A stretch of DNA of 64,000 nt. Source: Chloroflexota bacterium. Lineage in GTDB: Bacteria; Chloroflexota; UBA6077; FW602-bin22; CADDYW01. The notes beneath the pieces were generated by a model that was not told the origin of the DNA, did no database searches, and saw nothing but the letters and a program-made list of their open reading frames with translations. This document shows, in pieces, positions 1-8,989 of the stretch. The stretch is from contig JAJPIK010000094.1 of assembly GCA_021324795.1 (NCBI GenBank), positions 19,633 to 83,632 on the forward strand. Reading direction: 5' to 3'. The translations under genes and the position numbers were made by a program. Position 1 is the first letter of the stretch. Every line of letters begins with the position of its first letter.

Positions 1-1280
1 TTCTGACCCGCCATGACTTCTGGTGGATGAATAATTCGACCTTGCGCCAGGTGAACAACTGGACGGCAGTCTGCGTCGGCGGTGTCGTCGGCGCAGCGAC
101 CTATCTCGAAAAGGACAACGCGCGCCTGGCCGAGTTGATTGCTCGGGGTGCTCGTTCGCTCACCGACTACCTCGCCACTTTCGACGAGGACGGCGGCTCG
201 AGCGAAGGCCCGGGCTACTGGTCGTATGGCTTTGGCTACTTCACGATCGTCGCCCAGCTCGTCGAGAATCGCACCAACGGCCGGGTGCGCTTCCTCGACG
301 GCGAGCAGATCCAGAAGATCGCCCGCTACCCGCTGCGCACCCTGCTCAGCCCCGGCGTCTACACCAACTTCTCCGATTGCGACCGCGACGTCCGCCAGAC
401 TCAGCCACACCTGGTTTACCTCGCCGAGCGGCTGCAGATCCCCGAGCTACTGCCACTGGCTTATTCTCAGCCACCGGCCCAGCGCGAGCGGCAGCTCACC
501 TGGGGGCTGCGTAGCCTGTTCTGGGTAGCCCCGCCATCGCGCGTACCCCTCAGTCTGGCCCGCGACGACGTCTTCCGTGGCATGCAGTGGCTGATTGCCC
601 GCTATGATCCAAACGATCCAAACGCGCTCGTCCTCGCCGCTAAGGGCGGCACCAACAGCGAGATGCACAACCAGAACGACGTCGGCAATGTCATCATCCA
701 CCTCAATCAAGAGTCGCTCGTCGCCGATCTCGGGCGGGGTCGCTACAACCGCGACTACTTCGGTGCACGCCGCTACGAATTCCTGGTGAACTCCTCGCTT
801 GGCCACTCGGTACCGGTCGTCAACGGCCAGGCTCAACAGGCCGGTCGCGAGCACGCTGCCGTGTTGCTTGGCCGGGAGATCTCGGGCCAGCTCAGCCAGA
901 TGTGCCTGGAGCTGAAGGCGGCCTATCCCGATTCGGCCGACCTGACTAGCCTCCAACGGACGATTACCCTTTACCGCGAGCCGCCGACCGGCTGGATCTC
1001 GCTCGAAGATCGAGTCAGCTTCGCCAGCCGCCCTGGCCACTTCGAGAGCGTCCTGATTACGTTTGCTCCGGTCGACATCGGCGATGGCAGCGTCCTGATT
1101 CGCGGCGAGCGGGGTAGCCTGCGCGTTGAATACGATCCCAGCGTTGTCACCCCCCGCGTCGAGCAGATCCCGGACGTGGATTTGGCAGAAGGCCCCACCG
1201 CGGTGAACCGGATCGTTTTCGCGTTGAAGGCGCCGGCCGGTGAAGCAACGGTGAGGTTGAAGCTGTCGCCAAGCGGCTGA
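1..1280 (+). CDS. Heparinase II/III-like polysaccharide lyase, C-terminal part (5' end outside the window)
   Basis: The frame is open from base 3, so the gene starts upstream of the window. The ATG at 27 is internal, because the residues before it (HDFWW) continue smoothly into the WMNNSTLRQVNNWTAVC stretch, which is typical of the toroid domain of heparinase II/III proteins. The last half (about residues 200-417) is the beta-sandwich domain, with the NQNDVGNVIIH segment that carries the conserved metal-site and substrate region of the family. Family members cleave uronic-acid-containing polysaccharides by beta-elimination. The substrate cannot be read from this fragment. It fits the sugar-acid catabolic content of the rest of the window. 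Confidence 0.8.
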   Translation, partial: LTRHDFWWMNNSTLRQVNNWTAVCVGGVVGAATYLEKDNARLAELIARGARSLTDYLATFDEDGGSSEGPGYWSYGFGYFTIVAQLVENRTNGRVRFLDGEQIQKIARYPLRTLLSPGVYTNFSDCDRDVRQTQPHLVYLAERLQIPELLPLAYSQPPAQRERQLTWGLRSLFWVAPPSRVPLSLARDDVFRGMQWLIARYDPNDPNALVLAAKGGTNSEMHNQNDVGNVIIHLNQESLVADLGRGRYNRDYFGARRYEFLVNSSLGHSVPVVNGQAQQAGREHAAVLLGREISGQLSQMCLELKAAYPDSADLTSLQRTITLYREPPTGWISLEDRVSFASRPGHFESVLITFAPVDIGDGSVLIRGERGSLRVEYDPSVVTPRVEQIPDVDLAEGPTAVNRIVFALKAPAGEATVRLKLSPSG

Positions 1281-1510
1281 GGCGTGATCGTGCCTGTTCC
1301 CTCTTTCTCTGAGAGAAGGTGAGGATCATACTCTTGGCTAAGCGTCAGGAGCCTTTCCTTGCGCTTAGTGCTGCAGCCGCCAAGTCCGTATCACCTGCCA
1401 TACTGATCTGTCATGCCCGACATTTTTGATGGCTGGACCACTTGGCATCACCGGGCCGTTGCTGAAACATCGCCCCGATACAGATCAGGCAAGCAGAGGA
1501 GCCGCCGAAG

Positions 1511-2281
1511 CTAATGAGCTGGAATCGGGCAACCGTCCGGACCACAAATACCGGCGGCCAGCTCCTCGGCGCGCTCGCGGGCGATTTGCGCGCGTTGCCA
1601 GGCCCAATCAATCGTCGGGTGGAACTTTTCCGGGTAGCGCGCCGCCCAGATCTGCTTGCGGATAACCAGATTCTCGGGATCCCGATGGAGGGCGTCTCGC
1701 CACTCCTGGACCGCTTCCTCGTGGCGTCCTACCGAATCGAGCAGACGCCCAAGGCGCAGCTTTGTCTCGATCAGCTCGCGCTCGGTGGAATCGAGCTGGT
1801 AAGGAACCTTCGGCGCTGGGCTTGGCCCCGGGTCTTCGCCGCGCAGGAAGCGCTCGACCGCGCCGACGTCCTCGGCCTTCTCGACCGAAAAGCCGCCGAA
1901 CTTGCGGTAGCGGACCACTCCGTCAGCATCGACGAGAATGCCATTGGGGACCGCTTTGAAGCCGAGTACGGTCGTAGTGATCCCATTCTCGTCAATCAAC
2001 GTGGGGAAGCGCACGTGAGCCGCCTCGATAAACGGCCGAGCGCGCTCGCCGCCGTTGTGCTCCATGGCGATCGCGACGAGCTCAAAATCCGGGGATTGGT
2101 GTTCCTGGTAGAAGCGCTGCCACCCGGGCAGTTGCTCGCGGCAGCTTCACCAGGAGCCCCAAAAGAACAACAACGCGCGCTTGCCTCGGAGATCCGCGAA
2201 GCGGAGCTGGCCATCGCCAAGCCGCGATAGCGCCAAATCGGGAAGCATGCTTCCCACCTCGATGACGGGTTCCGTTCTCAT
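1511..2281 (-). CDS. TlpA/ResA-like thiol-disulfide oxidoreductase with one in-frame UGA at the active site (selenoprotein or pseudogene)
   Basis: Read through one UGA (2149-2147), the frame is 256 codons from an ATG at 2281 that is preceded by a GGAGGAG ribosome site. Codons 1-44 end in LLFFWGSW, codon 45 is UGA, and SCREQLPGWQRFY follows, so the stop sits where TlpA proteins have the nucleophilic Cys after Trp. Downstream come a normal thioredoxin fold (VPNGILVDADG, with the cis-Pro region), a TPR-like helical segment, and a C-terminal CGPDGC motif. The frame is unbroken on both sides. The next Cys is at +2, not the usual +3, so the motif is UxC. A restart at the ATG at 2065 would lack the active site. 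Either selenocysteine insertion or a 3-base deletion in a WCxSC ancestor explains it. Confidence 0.6.
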
Positions 2282-2375
2282 GTGCTCCTCCGCGACTACG
2301 ATAGCACACGTCTGGGTATCAGGCAAGCGAAGGGGTCTTCGAATTTGCTACCATGAGTACCTTGCCTAACGCTTA

Positions 2376-2392
2376 GTCGATAATTGTCGATA
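2376..2392. promoter_or_regulatory. Tandem GTCGATA repeats upstream of the sigma factor gene
   Basis: GTCGATA occurs at 2376-2382 and again at 2386-2392. The copies are 10 bp apart, one helical turn, in an AT-rich stretch about 60 bp before the sigma factor start. This spacing suits a protein-binding site, but no -10/-35 pair is clear, so a regulatory role is inference. Confidence 0.3.
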
Positions 2393-2449
2393 GTAATAAC
2401 GGTATTCATTGAAACAATTTGGCCAGGCGTGCGTTAAGAGGAGACAGAG

Positions 2450-3025
2450 GTGGAGGAGGATCAGCGCGCGCAGTTGATGGTCGCAGGCCGAGACGAAGCG
2501 CTCATTGCCGCGGCGAGCACGGGTGACGTTCAGGCGTTTGCCGTGCTCTATGATCGGCATCTCGAGCGTGTCTATCGTCACGTCTACTACCGGGTCGGGA
2601 ATCGGGCCGATGCCGAGGATTTGACCCAGCAAGTCTTCTTACATGCCTGGCAGGCCATCGGTCGTTTTCAGCGGACGGGGGCACCGTTCGCGGCGTGGTT
2701 GTTGACAATCGCCCACAACCTGCTGGTGAGCGCGTATCGCCGAGCGAAGGACGTACAGCCGCTCGACCTTGATCCGGCGACCCTGGCGCGTTGGGCCAAC
2801 CCGGAGGCGGAAGCGTTCGCCCAGTTCGATCGTCGGGCCGTGCGGGAGGCGATCCTCCATTTGAAGCCAGACCAACAGCAGGTGATCATTCTGCGTTTCG
2901 TAGAAAACTTCGAGTATGGCGCAATCGCGGCGGTGTTGGGAAAGAGTGAAGGGAATATTCGCGTCATCCAGCACCGCGCTTTGGCAGAATTACGCCGACT
3001 CCTGGCGCACAAGGTGAAAGTCTGA
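2450..3025 (+). CDS. RNA polymerase ECF-type sigma-70 factor
   Basis: The 191-residue protein has sigma region 2 (about residues 25-95, with DAEDLTQQVFLHAW and the core-binding/-10 melting helices) and region 4 (about 130-185, with the helix-turn-helix YGAIAAVLGKSEGNIRVIQ). Regions 1 and 3 are absent, as in ECF factors. The start is GTG at 2450, placed by AAGAGGAGA at 2436-2444. The stop overlaps the ATG of the next gene (TGATG), so the two are translationally coupled. Sigma factors paired with DUF5667-type membrane proteins recur in Chloroflexota and Actinobacteria. The neighbour is therefore the likely anti-sigma or regulator. Confidence 0.9.
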   Translation: MEEDQRAQLMVAGRDEALIAAASTGDVQAFAVLYDRHLERVYRHVYYRVGNRADAEDLTQQVFLHAWQAIGRFQRTGAPFAAWLLTIAHNLLVSAYRRAKDVQPLDLDPATLARWANPEAEAFAQFDRRAVREAILHLKPDQQQVIILRFVENFEYGAIAAVLGKSEGNIRVIQHRALAELRRLLAHKVKV

Positions 3026-4743
3026 TGGCAAAGCTCAGCCCGGAGGTTCTCGCCCAGTGTCTCGACGACGTTCAGTCGGGTCAGTCGACGCCGGAGGAGT
3101 GTTTGGCGTCCCACCCGGCGCTCGCCGCCGAGCTGCAAGAGCTCTTGGGCATCGTTCAAGCGATCACCCCTCCCCCGCCGGTCACACCCGAGCTAGCGTT
3201 TCGTGCGTTAGGGCGGGCTCAGCTCATCACGGCGATCAACGCCCAGAAAGCTCCCGTAACAAAATCTGCCTTCTGGCGTTTGAGAGAGCTGACGGTTGGC
3301 CGCTTGGACTGGCGGACAACCGAATTTGCCACTCGGAGACTGGGAATGCCCGCGCTGATCATCGCTCTCATCCTTACGCTCACCGCCGCGGCGGGAGGCG
3401 GCACCGTTTACGCCGCCCAGGGAACCCTCCCCGGTGACGCCCTGTATCCGGTCAAGGTCGCGGCCGAGCAGGTCCAAGTCATCCTCGCGACGACCGATCA
3501 GGCCAAGGCCCAGACGTACCTGACCCTGACGGACAAGCGGCTGATCGAGATTCAAGAGGCGATCCAAAGCGGACGACCGGCGGCAGCCAGCATGGCGTCC
3601 GAAGCCCTCGCCCAGGAGGTGACCCAGGCGAATCAGCATCTAACGCAGGCGGCCACGTCTGGCCAGGATGTCAGCAGTCTTGCCACTCGGCTTGCTTCCA
3701 ACTTGAATCAGGTGGAGTCCGCGTTGACCGCAGCGCAAGCGCGCGCACCGGCGTCGGCACAAACCGCGCTTGGCCAAGCTTTGCAGGCAGCGACGACGGG
3801 ACTGACCATCGCCAGCACCTACGTTCCGAGCACGCCGCTAGCGCAGCGCGCCTTACCCCCCGTGACGACCGTCGTGACAGGAGCCGAGCCGACCGATACC
3901 ACGAGTACGGAAGCGGCAAGCGTCTTAGTGACCCCAGGGGCGACTGGCGCCATCTCGACCACGGTCTCGGCGGCCGTCACCCAGCTCATCTCCACGACCC
4001 AGACGCTGCAGGCCGATCCGCTGGTCCCCGGTCAGAGCTATGAGGGTCTGCTGGCCAAGCTCGAGGCGGCGCAGGCCGCGCTCGCGCGGGGTCAGACTGA
4101 CGTCGCGATCCGAATCCTGGATGCCTTCTTGGGGGAACTGAACGCGCAGGAACGCTCTGGCCACATCAGCGCCGACAACTACGCCGCCCTTTACGCGGGC
4201 TATAGCAACCTGGTCACCAGCCTGGGAGCGACACCGAAGGCAACCGTCATTCCGGTCCGCCCTAGTCCGCAAGCTGGCCAAGCCGACGGCACATCCGAAG
4301 CGACGCCGACAGACGGTGACGCGCCTGGACTGATGGCTCGGCCGACTCCCGAGCCCTCGCCGGTCGACGACCGCCGCCCCAGCGGGAGACCGACCGAGAT
4401 CCCCGCACTCCCGAGCCAGGCGGCGCAACCCACGGCGAAACCCACCGAAGCGGTCGTTCCGCCGGCTGTGCCGACCCCGCACAGTAAGCCCACCGAAGTG
4501 CCACCGGCGGTGCCGACTCCGCGTAGCGCGCCAACCCAGGTGCCGGCCACCACGATCCCCTCGCCAGCTGCCCAGCCGACCGCGCCGAGTGCGCCGACGC
4601 AAGTGCCGCCAACTTCCGTCCCAACGGCGGCCGCCCAACCAACCGCCCATAGTGCGCCGACGTCGGTGCCTCCATCCCCCGCTTCGCCCCAACCACCGCG
4701 GTCGACCGAGGCACCGACTACTCCACCGTCCAAGCGACGATAG
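3025..4743 (+). CDS. DUF5667-type membrane protein, probable regulator of the upstream sigma factor
   Basis: The protein has 572 residues. Residues 1-105 are cytoplasmic and include a short helical segment (SPEVLAQCLDDVQSGQ). One transmembrane helix follows at about 107-131 (PALIIALILTLTAAAGGGTV). The extracytoplasmic part begins with LPGDALYPVKVAAEQVQ, the signature of DUF5667, and continues as coiled helices to about residue 220. A long Ala/Thr/Pro-rich tail (about 400-572) with repeated VPTP/APTQVP units probably spans the cell envelope. It is coupled by stop/start overlap to the sigma factor gene. An anti-sigma role is inferred from topology and pairing; no classical zinc anti-sigma motif is seen. 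Confidence 0.75.
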   Translation: MAKLSPEVLAQCLDDVQSGQSTPEECLASHPALAAELQELLGIVQAITPPPPVTPELAFRALGRAQLITAINAQKAPVTKSAFWRLRELTVGRLDWRTTEFATRRLGMPALIIALILTLTAAAGGGTVYAAQGTLPGDALYPVKVAAEQVQVILATTDQAKAQTYLTLTDKRLIEIQEAIQSGRPAAASMASEALAQEVTQANQHLTQAATSGQDVSSLATRLASNLNQVESALTAAQARAPASAQTALGQALQAATTGLTIASTYVPSTPLAQRALPPVTTVVTGAEPTDTTSTEAASVLVTPGATGAISTTVSAAVTQLISTTQTLQADPLVPGQSYEGLLAKLEAAQAALARGQTDVAIRILDAFLGELNAQERSGHISADNYAALYAGYSNLVTSLGATPKATVIPVRPSPQAGQADGTSEATPTDGDAPGLMARPTPEPSPVDDRRPSGRPTEIPALPSQAAQPTAKPTEAVVPPAVPTPHSKPTEVPPAVPTPRSAPTQVPATTIPSPAAQPTAPSAPTQVPPTSVPTAAAQPTAHSAPTSVPPSPASPQPPRSTEAPTTPPSKRR

Positions 4744-4810
4744 CAAAGATCTTCTCCGAGCGCCACGGCAAACCAAGCCCGACCGTGGCGCTCGGCAGGT
4801 GAGGCGTGGC

Positions 4811-4966
4811 TTACACCGAGCGGTTGAAATTCCAGATCTCCTGATCGCGGCCATCGCCGAGCGCGAGCATCTCACCCTCCTGCACTACGACGCGGACTAT
4901 GACTTCGTCGCAACCGTCACGAGACAAGCAATGCAGTGGGTGGTCTCTCGGGGATCGGTTCCTTGA
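4811..4966 (+). pseudogene. C-terminal fragment of a VapC-type PIN toxin
   Basis: The frame encodes HRAVEIPDLLIAAIAERE, then TLLHYDADYDFVATVT and WVVSRGSVP. This is the last third of a VapC PIN ribonuclease, including the conserved Asp of PDLLIAA and the late acidic residues of HYDADYD. The N-terminal two thirds, with the first catalytic Asp, are missing. No start codon or ribosome site precedes it, and the bases back to 4744 hold nothing recognisable. No antitoxin is adjacent. It is a dead remnant. Confidence 0.65.
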
Positions 4967-5009
4967 GAAGGGGCGTCAAGTTGCCACGCCCGACCCTCCC
5001 ACGCAACGC

Positions 5010-5037
5010 TTGACAGGGGTTTAATGGGTTGTACAAT
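5010..5037 (+). promoter_or_regulatory. Sigma-70-like promoter for the transporter A operon
   Basis: TTGACA (5010-5015) is followed after 16 bp by TACAAT (5032-5037), a near-consensus vegetative promoter about 40 bp before the binding-protein ATG at 5078. It overlaps an upstream in-frame ATG at 5024, which argues that translation starts at 5078. Confidence 0.65.
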
Positions 5038-5077
5038 GGGCACATTAGGTCATCCACGATGGGAGGAAAGGCAAGCT

Positions 5078-6643
5078 ATGGCAGCTTTGACGTCTTTCAA
5101 CGCGCAGCCCGTGTCCCGGCGTCGTCTCCTGACGGGTGGACTGGTCCTGGGCAGCTTGTTCGTCGCTTCCTGTGCGCAGCAAGCTGCGTCGTCGCCAACC
5201 GCCGCGTCCGGGACGAGCGCAGCACCCAGCTCGGCGCCGCCGACCACGTCGTCCGCACCGGCCGCGAGCACGGCCGCGCCGCCTGCGGCGACGAGCGCTG
5301 CCCCGGCCGCAGCTAGCCAAGCTTCTCCGACCGCAGCGCCAGCCGCCGCCTCGGCGCCCCAGGCAAGCAACGCCGCGCCAGTGATCCCTCTGTGGGATTC
5401 GAGCACGACGAGCCTCCCGGCTCAGAAAACGGTCCTGGACAACTTTCAGAAGCAGCACCCCGACATCAAGGTTCAACCGGTTTATGTCCCGAAGGACCAG
5501 TATGATCAGAAGGCCGATCTGATGGTGGCGGCAGGCAATGGTCCCTCGATCTTTTTCCCCGATGCCAGTCGCTGCTACCGCTATTATGCCGCAAAGGGCC
5601 TGATTCTTAATCTGGATCCGCTGATCGCACGCGACAAGTACTCTTTGGACGACTTCGTCCCCAACGTCGTGGCGGGCTGCAAGTTCAAGGGCAGTATGAT
5701 GGCGCTGCCGAAGTCTCAATCGCCGTGGGTGCTTTTTTACAATAAGACCGCCTTCGACAAAGCCAAAGTTCCCTATCCGCCGTCCAACTGGAGCGATCCG
5801 AGCTGGACCTGGGACAAGTTCGTCGACATCGCCAAGTCGCTGACGATCACCCAGAATGGCCGGGTCACCCAGTTCGGGACCGGCAGCCACTTCAACAGTG
5901 GCTGGACGGCCGGTTGGGCTTTCGGTGGATGGTGGTACAACCACGACTGGCTGGATACCGGCTGGGTCACCAAATACAATGCCCCGGACGACCCGAACGT
6001 TGCCCTGGGTGTGCAGTACTGGGCGGACATGGCCAACAAATATCACGTCGCGCCCACCGCGGCCGAAGCGCAAAGCGTCCAGGCCGACGTCGCCGAGATC
6101 TTCATGACCGGGCGCCTGGCGACCTGGTTCGTCCAGGTCGGCCGCTTTGGCCAGTACGCCAAGATCAAAGACTTCGAGTGGGGGATCGCCGCCTGGCCGC
6201 ACAATCCGAAGGACAAGATGCCGCTGCACCACGGCGACTGGCGGGATCAGGATGCGATTTTCAAGAATACGCCGAATCCCGAGGGCTCGTGGGAATTCCT
6301 GAAGTACGTCGACGGTCCGGAGGGGCAGCAGATTCTGCTGGTGCAGCAAGGGGACGCGAGTAACCGAAAATCCCTCCAGCAGCCCTGGATCGATTACTGG
6401 TCGAAGCAGATCCCCGCCCTGGCTGACCAGCTCAAAGTCGCGACCGACGCGATGACCTTCGACTACTTCACGCCGGATAACTGGAGTGTCAATCATTCGC
6501 CGATTAGCGACAAGGTGCTCAAGCCGGCCCTCGACAAGGTGAGCATCGGTCAGCAAACGGCGGCGGACACGATCAAGCAGATCAAGCCACAGGTGGACGC
6601 GGCGATTGCCGACACTCTGAAGACTATGGGCTATCAAAGCTAG
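5078..6643 (+). CDS. ABC transporter A: sugar-binding lipoprotein (CUT1 family)
   Basis: The start at 5078 has GGAGGAAAG 8 bases upstream and lies downstream of a good promoter. Residues 1-32 form a signal peptide with a twin Arg (SRRRLLTGG) and a lipobox ending at Cys32 (FVASC), so it is probably a Tat-exported lipoprotein. Residues 33 to about 105 are an Ala/Ser/Pro/Thr linker. The rest is a type 1 extracellular solute-binding domain (SBP_bac_1/8), starting at VIPLWDSS. It should bind a sugar or oligosaccharide and deliver it to the two permeases downstream. The substrate is not predictable from sequence. Confidence 0.88.
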   Translation: MAALTSFNAQPVSRRRLLTGGLVLGSLFVASCAQQAASSPTAASGTSAAPSSAPPTTSSAPAASTAAPPAATSAAPAAASQASPTAAPAAASAPQASNAAPVIPLWDSSTTSLPAQKTVLDNFQKQHPDIKVQPVYVPKDQYDQKADLMVAAGNGPSIFFPDASRCYRYYAAKGLILNLDPLIARDKYSLDDFVPNVVAGCKFKGSMMALPKSQSPWVLFYNKTAFDKAKVPYPPSNWSDPSWTWDKFVDIAKSLTITQNGRVTQFGTGSHFNSGWTAGWAFGGWWYNHDWLDTGWVTKYNAPDDPNVALGVQYWADMANKYHVAPTAAEAQSVQADVAEIFMTGRLATWFVQVGRFGQYAKIKDFEWGIAAWPHNPKDKMPLHHGDWRDQDAIFKNTPNPEGSWEFLKYVDGPEGQQILLVQQGDASNRKSLQQPWIDYWSKQIPALADQLKVATDAMTFDYFTPDNWSVNHSPISDKVLKPALDKVSIGQQTAADTIKQIKPQVDAAIADTLKTMGYQS

Positions 6644-6676
6644 ACCATTTTGTCGGAAGCTGTGTCTAACGGGCGA

Positions 6677-6717
6677 GCTGCCTACCCCCTCTTCCTCTAG
6701 GAGAGGGGGTAGGCAGC
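6677..6717. terminator. Perfect 15-bp hairpin between binding-protein and permease genes
   Basis: GCTGCCTACCCCCTC (6677-6691) is exactly reverse-complemented at 6703-6717, with an 11-base loop that can add a further TCCT/AGGA pairing. No T-run follows. In transporter operons, hairpins at this position often attenuate the permease genes or protect the abundant binding-protein mRNA. It resembles the CCCCTC/GAGGGG hairpins at 21104 and 53929. Confidence 0.55.
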
Positions 6718-6757
6718 ACACTCGGCAGCTACGGGATGGTGAAAACTGCTGCAAGGC

Positions 6758-7702
6758 GTGATAGCGATGATTACTACTCGCTCAATTCGCCCTCGTCGCA
6801 CCGGCTCGCTCGCGCGCCGGGAGGAGATCGCGTTCTACCTGTTTGCCAGTCCCTGGCTCATCGGATTCCTCATTTGGACCGCGGGGCCGATGATCGCCTC
6901 GCTGGTACTCAGCCTGGCGCACTACGACGTGATTACGCCCCCGCAGTTTACCGGGCTGGATAACTACATCAAAATGCTTACGAACGATCCCCTGGTTTGG
7001 CAGTCGCTCAAGGTCACTATCTTCTACGCGCTCGGCTCGGTCCCCCTCGGCCTCGTTTCGGCGCTGATCCTTGCCCTCTTGATGAATCAGCAGGTGCGCG
7101 GGATTGCCGTCTTCCGGACTATCTACTACATTCCAGCGATCATCTCCGGCGTACCGGTCGCCTTGCTCTGGATGTGGATCTTCAACCCGGATTTTGGGAT
7201 CATCAATAACGCCCTGGCCGCGTTGGGCGTCGTCGGTCCGCAGTGGCTCTTCAGCGAGACCTGGGTCATTCCCTCCTTCATTATCATGAGCCTCTGGACG
7301 ATCGGTGGCCCGATGATCATCTATCTAGCGGGCCTACAAGGGATTCCTCAGCACCTCTACGAGGCCGCCGAGATCGACGGCGCCGGGCCCTGGGCGAAGT
7401 TCGTTAACGTGACCCTGCCGATGATCTCGCCGATCATCTTCTTCAACGCGGTGATGTCAGTGATCGCTTCGTTTCAGATCTTCACGCCGGCCTACGTCAT
7501 GACCCGGGGCGGTCCGGCGAACGCGAGCCTGTTCGTCGGCCTCTACCTCTACGAAAATGCCTTCCAGTACTTCCAGATGGGCTACGCCTCGGCGCTCGCC
7601 TGGCTCGTCTTCCTGATCATCCTCCTGTTGACCCTGCTGGTCATTCGCTCCTCGCCTTACTGGGTCTATTACGAGGGCGGCAGCGGCGAGGGGAGGCTCT
7701 AA
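6758..7702 (+). CDS. ABC transporter A: permease, MalF/UgpA type
   Basis: The protein has 314 residues and six predicted membrane helices, the first at about residues 28-50 (FASPWLIGFLIWTAGPM). The cytoplasmic EAA loop that docks to the ATPase reads EAAEIDGAGPWAKF. The frame begins with GTG at 6758; an ATG at 6767 is an equally possible start, with AAGG about 10 bases upstream. The stop overlaps the next start by one base (TAATG), so it is coupled to the second permease. It forms half of the membrane channel with its neighbour. No ATPase gene is nearby. Confidence 0.88.
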   Translation: MIAMITTRSIRPRRTGSLARREEIAFYLFASPWLIGFLIWTAGPMIASLVLSLAHYDVITPPQFTGLDNYIKMLTNDPLVWQSLKVTIFYALGSVPLGLVSALILALLMNQQVRGIAVFRTIYYIPAIISGVPVALLWMWIFNPDFGIINNALAALGVVGPQWLFSETWVIPSFIIMSLWTIGGPMIIYLAGLQGIPQHLYEAAEIDGAGPWAKFVNVTLPMISPIIFFNAVMSVIASFQIFTPAYVMTRGGPANASLFVGLYLYENAFQYFQMGYASALAWLVFLIILLLTLLVIRSSPYWVYYEGGSGEGRL

Positions 7703-8604
7703 TGACTATCACGTCGACGACTGCTCACCCGACCGCGCCGCCCGGCATCACCAACGCGCTCCTGGCTCGGAAGAGCTTTCGGCGCCACCTGCAGCTCACG
7801 CTCGCGACGATCATCATCGTGGTCGGAGCGGCCGGCGTGCTCGTTCCTTTCGCCTGGATGCTTTCGACCTCGGTCAAGCCCGACGGCGAGGTCTTCTTGG
7901 TCCCGGTCCACTGGATTCCTCAACGCCTGCAACTGAGCAACTTTGCCACGGCGACGGCGACGATCCCGTTCTGGCGCTACGCCGCGAACAGCGTGTACAT
8001 CACTGTGCTCGTCGTGATTGGCTCGGTCCTTTCGTCCTCACTCGTCGCCTTCGCCTTCGCCCGCCTGCGGGCCCGTGGCCGCGACATGCTCTTCATCATC
8101 TTGCTCAGCACCCTGATGCTGCCTGGTGAGGTCACCCTCGTCTCGACCTATCTGATCTTCAAGTATCTCGGCTGGCTCGATACGTTTAATCCGCTGATCG
8201 TGCCGCACTACTTTGGCAGCGCCTTCTACATCTTTCTGCTCCGCCAGTTCTACCTGACCCTGCCCCACGAGCTAGACGACGCCGCGAAGATCGACGGCTG
8301 CGGCTACTTCGGGATCTACTCCCGGATCGTCCTGCCCTTGTCGAAGCCGGCCCTGGCCACGGTGGCGATCTTTTCCTTCTTCAATAGCTGGAACGCCTTC
8401 CAGGGACCGCTGATCTACCTGAACACCATGGAAAAGTACACGATTCCGGTCGGCCTGAACTTCTTCATCGACACCCAGAACGGCACGCCCTGGAACCAGT
8501 TGATGGCGGCCTCGGTCCTGGCCATGATCCCCTGTGTCGTCGTCTTCTTCTTCGCCCAGCGCACCTTCATCCAAGGAGCAGTGCTAACCGGACTGAAGGG
8601 GTAA
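7702..8604 (+). CDS. ABC transporter A: permease, MalG/UgpE type
   Basis: The 300-residue protein has a Ser/Thr-rich cytoplasmic N-terminus followed by six helices, starting near residue 33. The EAA-like loop is DDAAKIDGCGYFGIY, and the C-terminus QGAVLTGLKG is the usual end of MalG-type CUT1 permeases. It starts at the ATG that overlaps the stop of the previous gene. It completes transporter A (binding protein, MalF-type, MalG-type) and is the last gene of the operon. Confidence 0.88.
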   Translation: MTITSTTAHPTAPPGITNALLARKSFRRHLQLTLATIIIVVGAAGVLVPFAWMLSTSVKPDGEVFLVPVHWIPQRLQLSNFATATATIPFWRYAANSVYITVLVVIGSVLSSSLVAFAFARLRARGRDMLFIILLSTLMLPGEVTLVSTYLIFKYLGWLDTFNPLIVPHYFGSAFYIFLLRQFYLTLPHELDDAAKIDGCGYFGIYSRIVLPLSKPALATVAIFSFFNSWNAFQGPLIYLNTMEKYTIPVGLNFFIDTQNGTPWNQLMAASVLAMIPCVVVFFFAQRTFIQGAVLTGLKG

Positions 8605-8671
8605 GTTTACCTCCGTGGTCTCATTGCTCCCGAACTCTCCCATCGTGATAAAATAGGAGAAGGAGGGAACG

Positions 8672-8989
8672 ATGACCATCAGTTCATCTGTCCTCGAACG
8701 AGCAGGCATTCACCTGAGCCCGGAGGAGTTCGAGCAGCTCGTGCTCGCGGCCGTCCGTCAAGTCGCTCCGAGCCGCCTCGGAGAGCCCGGACGAGATCTG
8801 ACCCCCGAACAGGTCGCGGCGTTGCGTCGGGGCGGAATTGATCCATTAGCAGCGGCCACTGTGAATAGGGGGACCGGAGGATCGCTGACGCGTGGGACGG
8901 CGATGTATGCCGCGTTGCTGGCGACGAGCCTGACGGTCCCGGAAGCCGCGCGACGACTAGGTGTGGACGCGAGCCGAGTCCGAACCTGA
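8672..8989 (+). CDS. Truncated antitoxin-like protein with a partial helix-turn-helix
   Basis: The 105-residue frame starts at an ATG behind GGAGAAGGAGGG. It has a helical N-terminus (LSPEEFEQLVLAAVRQVAP), an Arg/Gly-rich middle, and ends in LTVPEAARRLGVDASRVR, which is the beginning of a helix-turn-helix. Related proteins, usually found with RES-domain toxins, continue well past this point. The stop therefore seems to cut the DNA-binding domain in two. I see no partner toxin downstream. It is possibly expressed but probably a remnant. Recognition of the family is moderate. Confidence 0.5.
   Translation: MTISSSVLERAGIHLSPEEFEQLVLAAVRQVAPSRLGEPGRDLTPEQVAALRRGGIDPLAAATVNRGTGGSLTRGTAMYAALLATSLTVPEAARRLGVDASRVRT

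Noticed and set aside
5045..6754. A 569-codon open frame on the minus strand opposite the transporter A binding protein
   Set aside because: It is a GC-skew shadow. The plus-strand frame has a promoter, ribosome site, signal peptide and family match, while the minus frame has no start context or recognisable domain.
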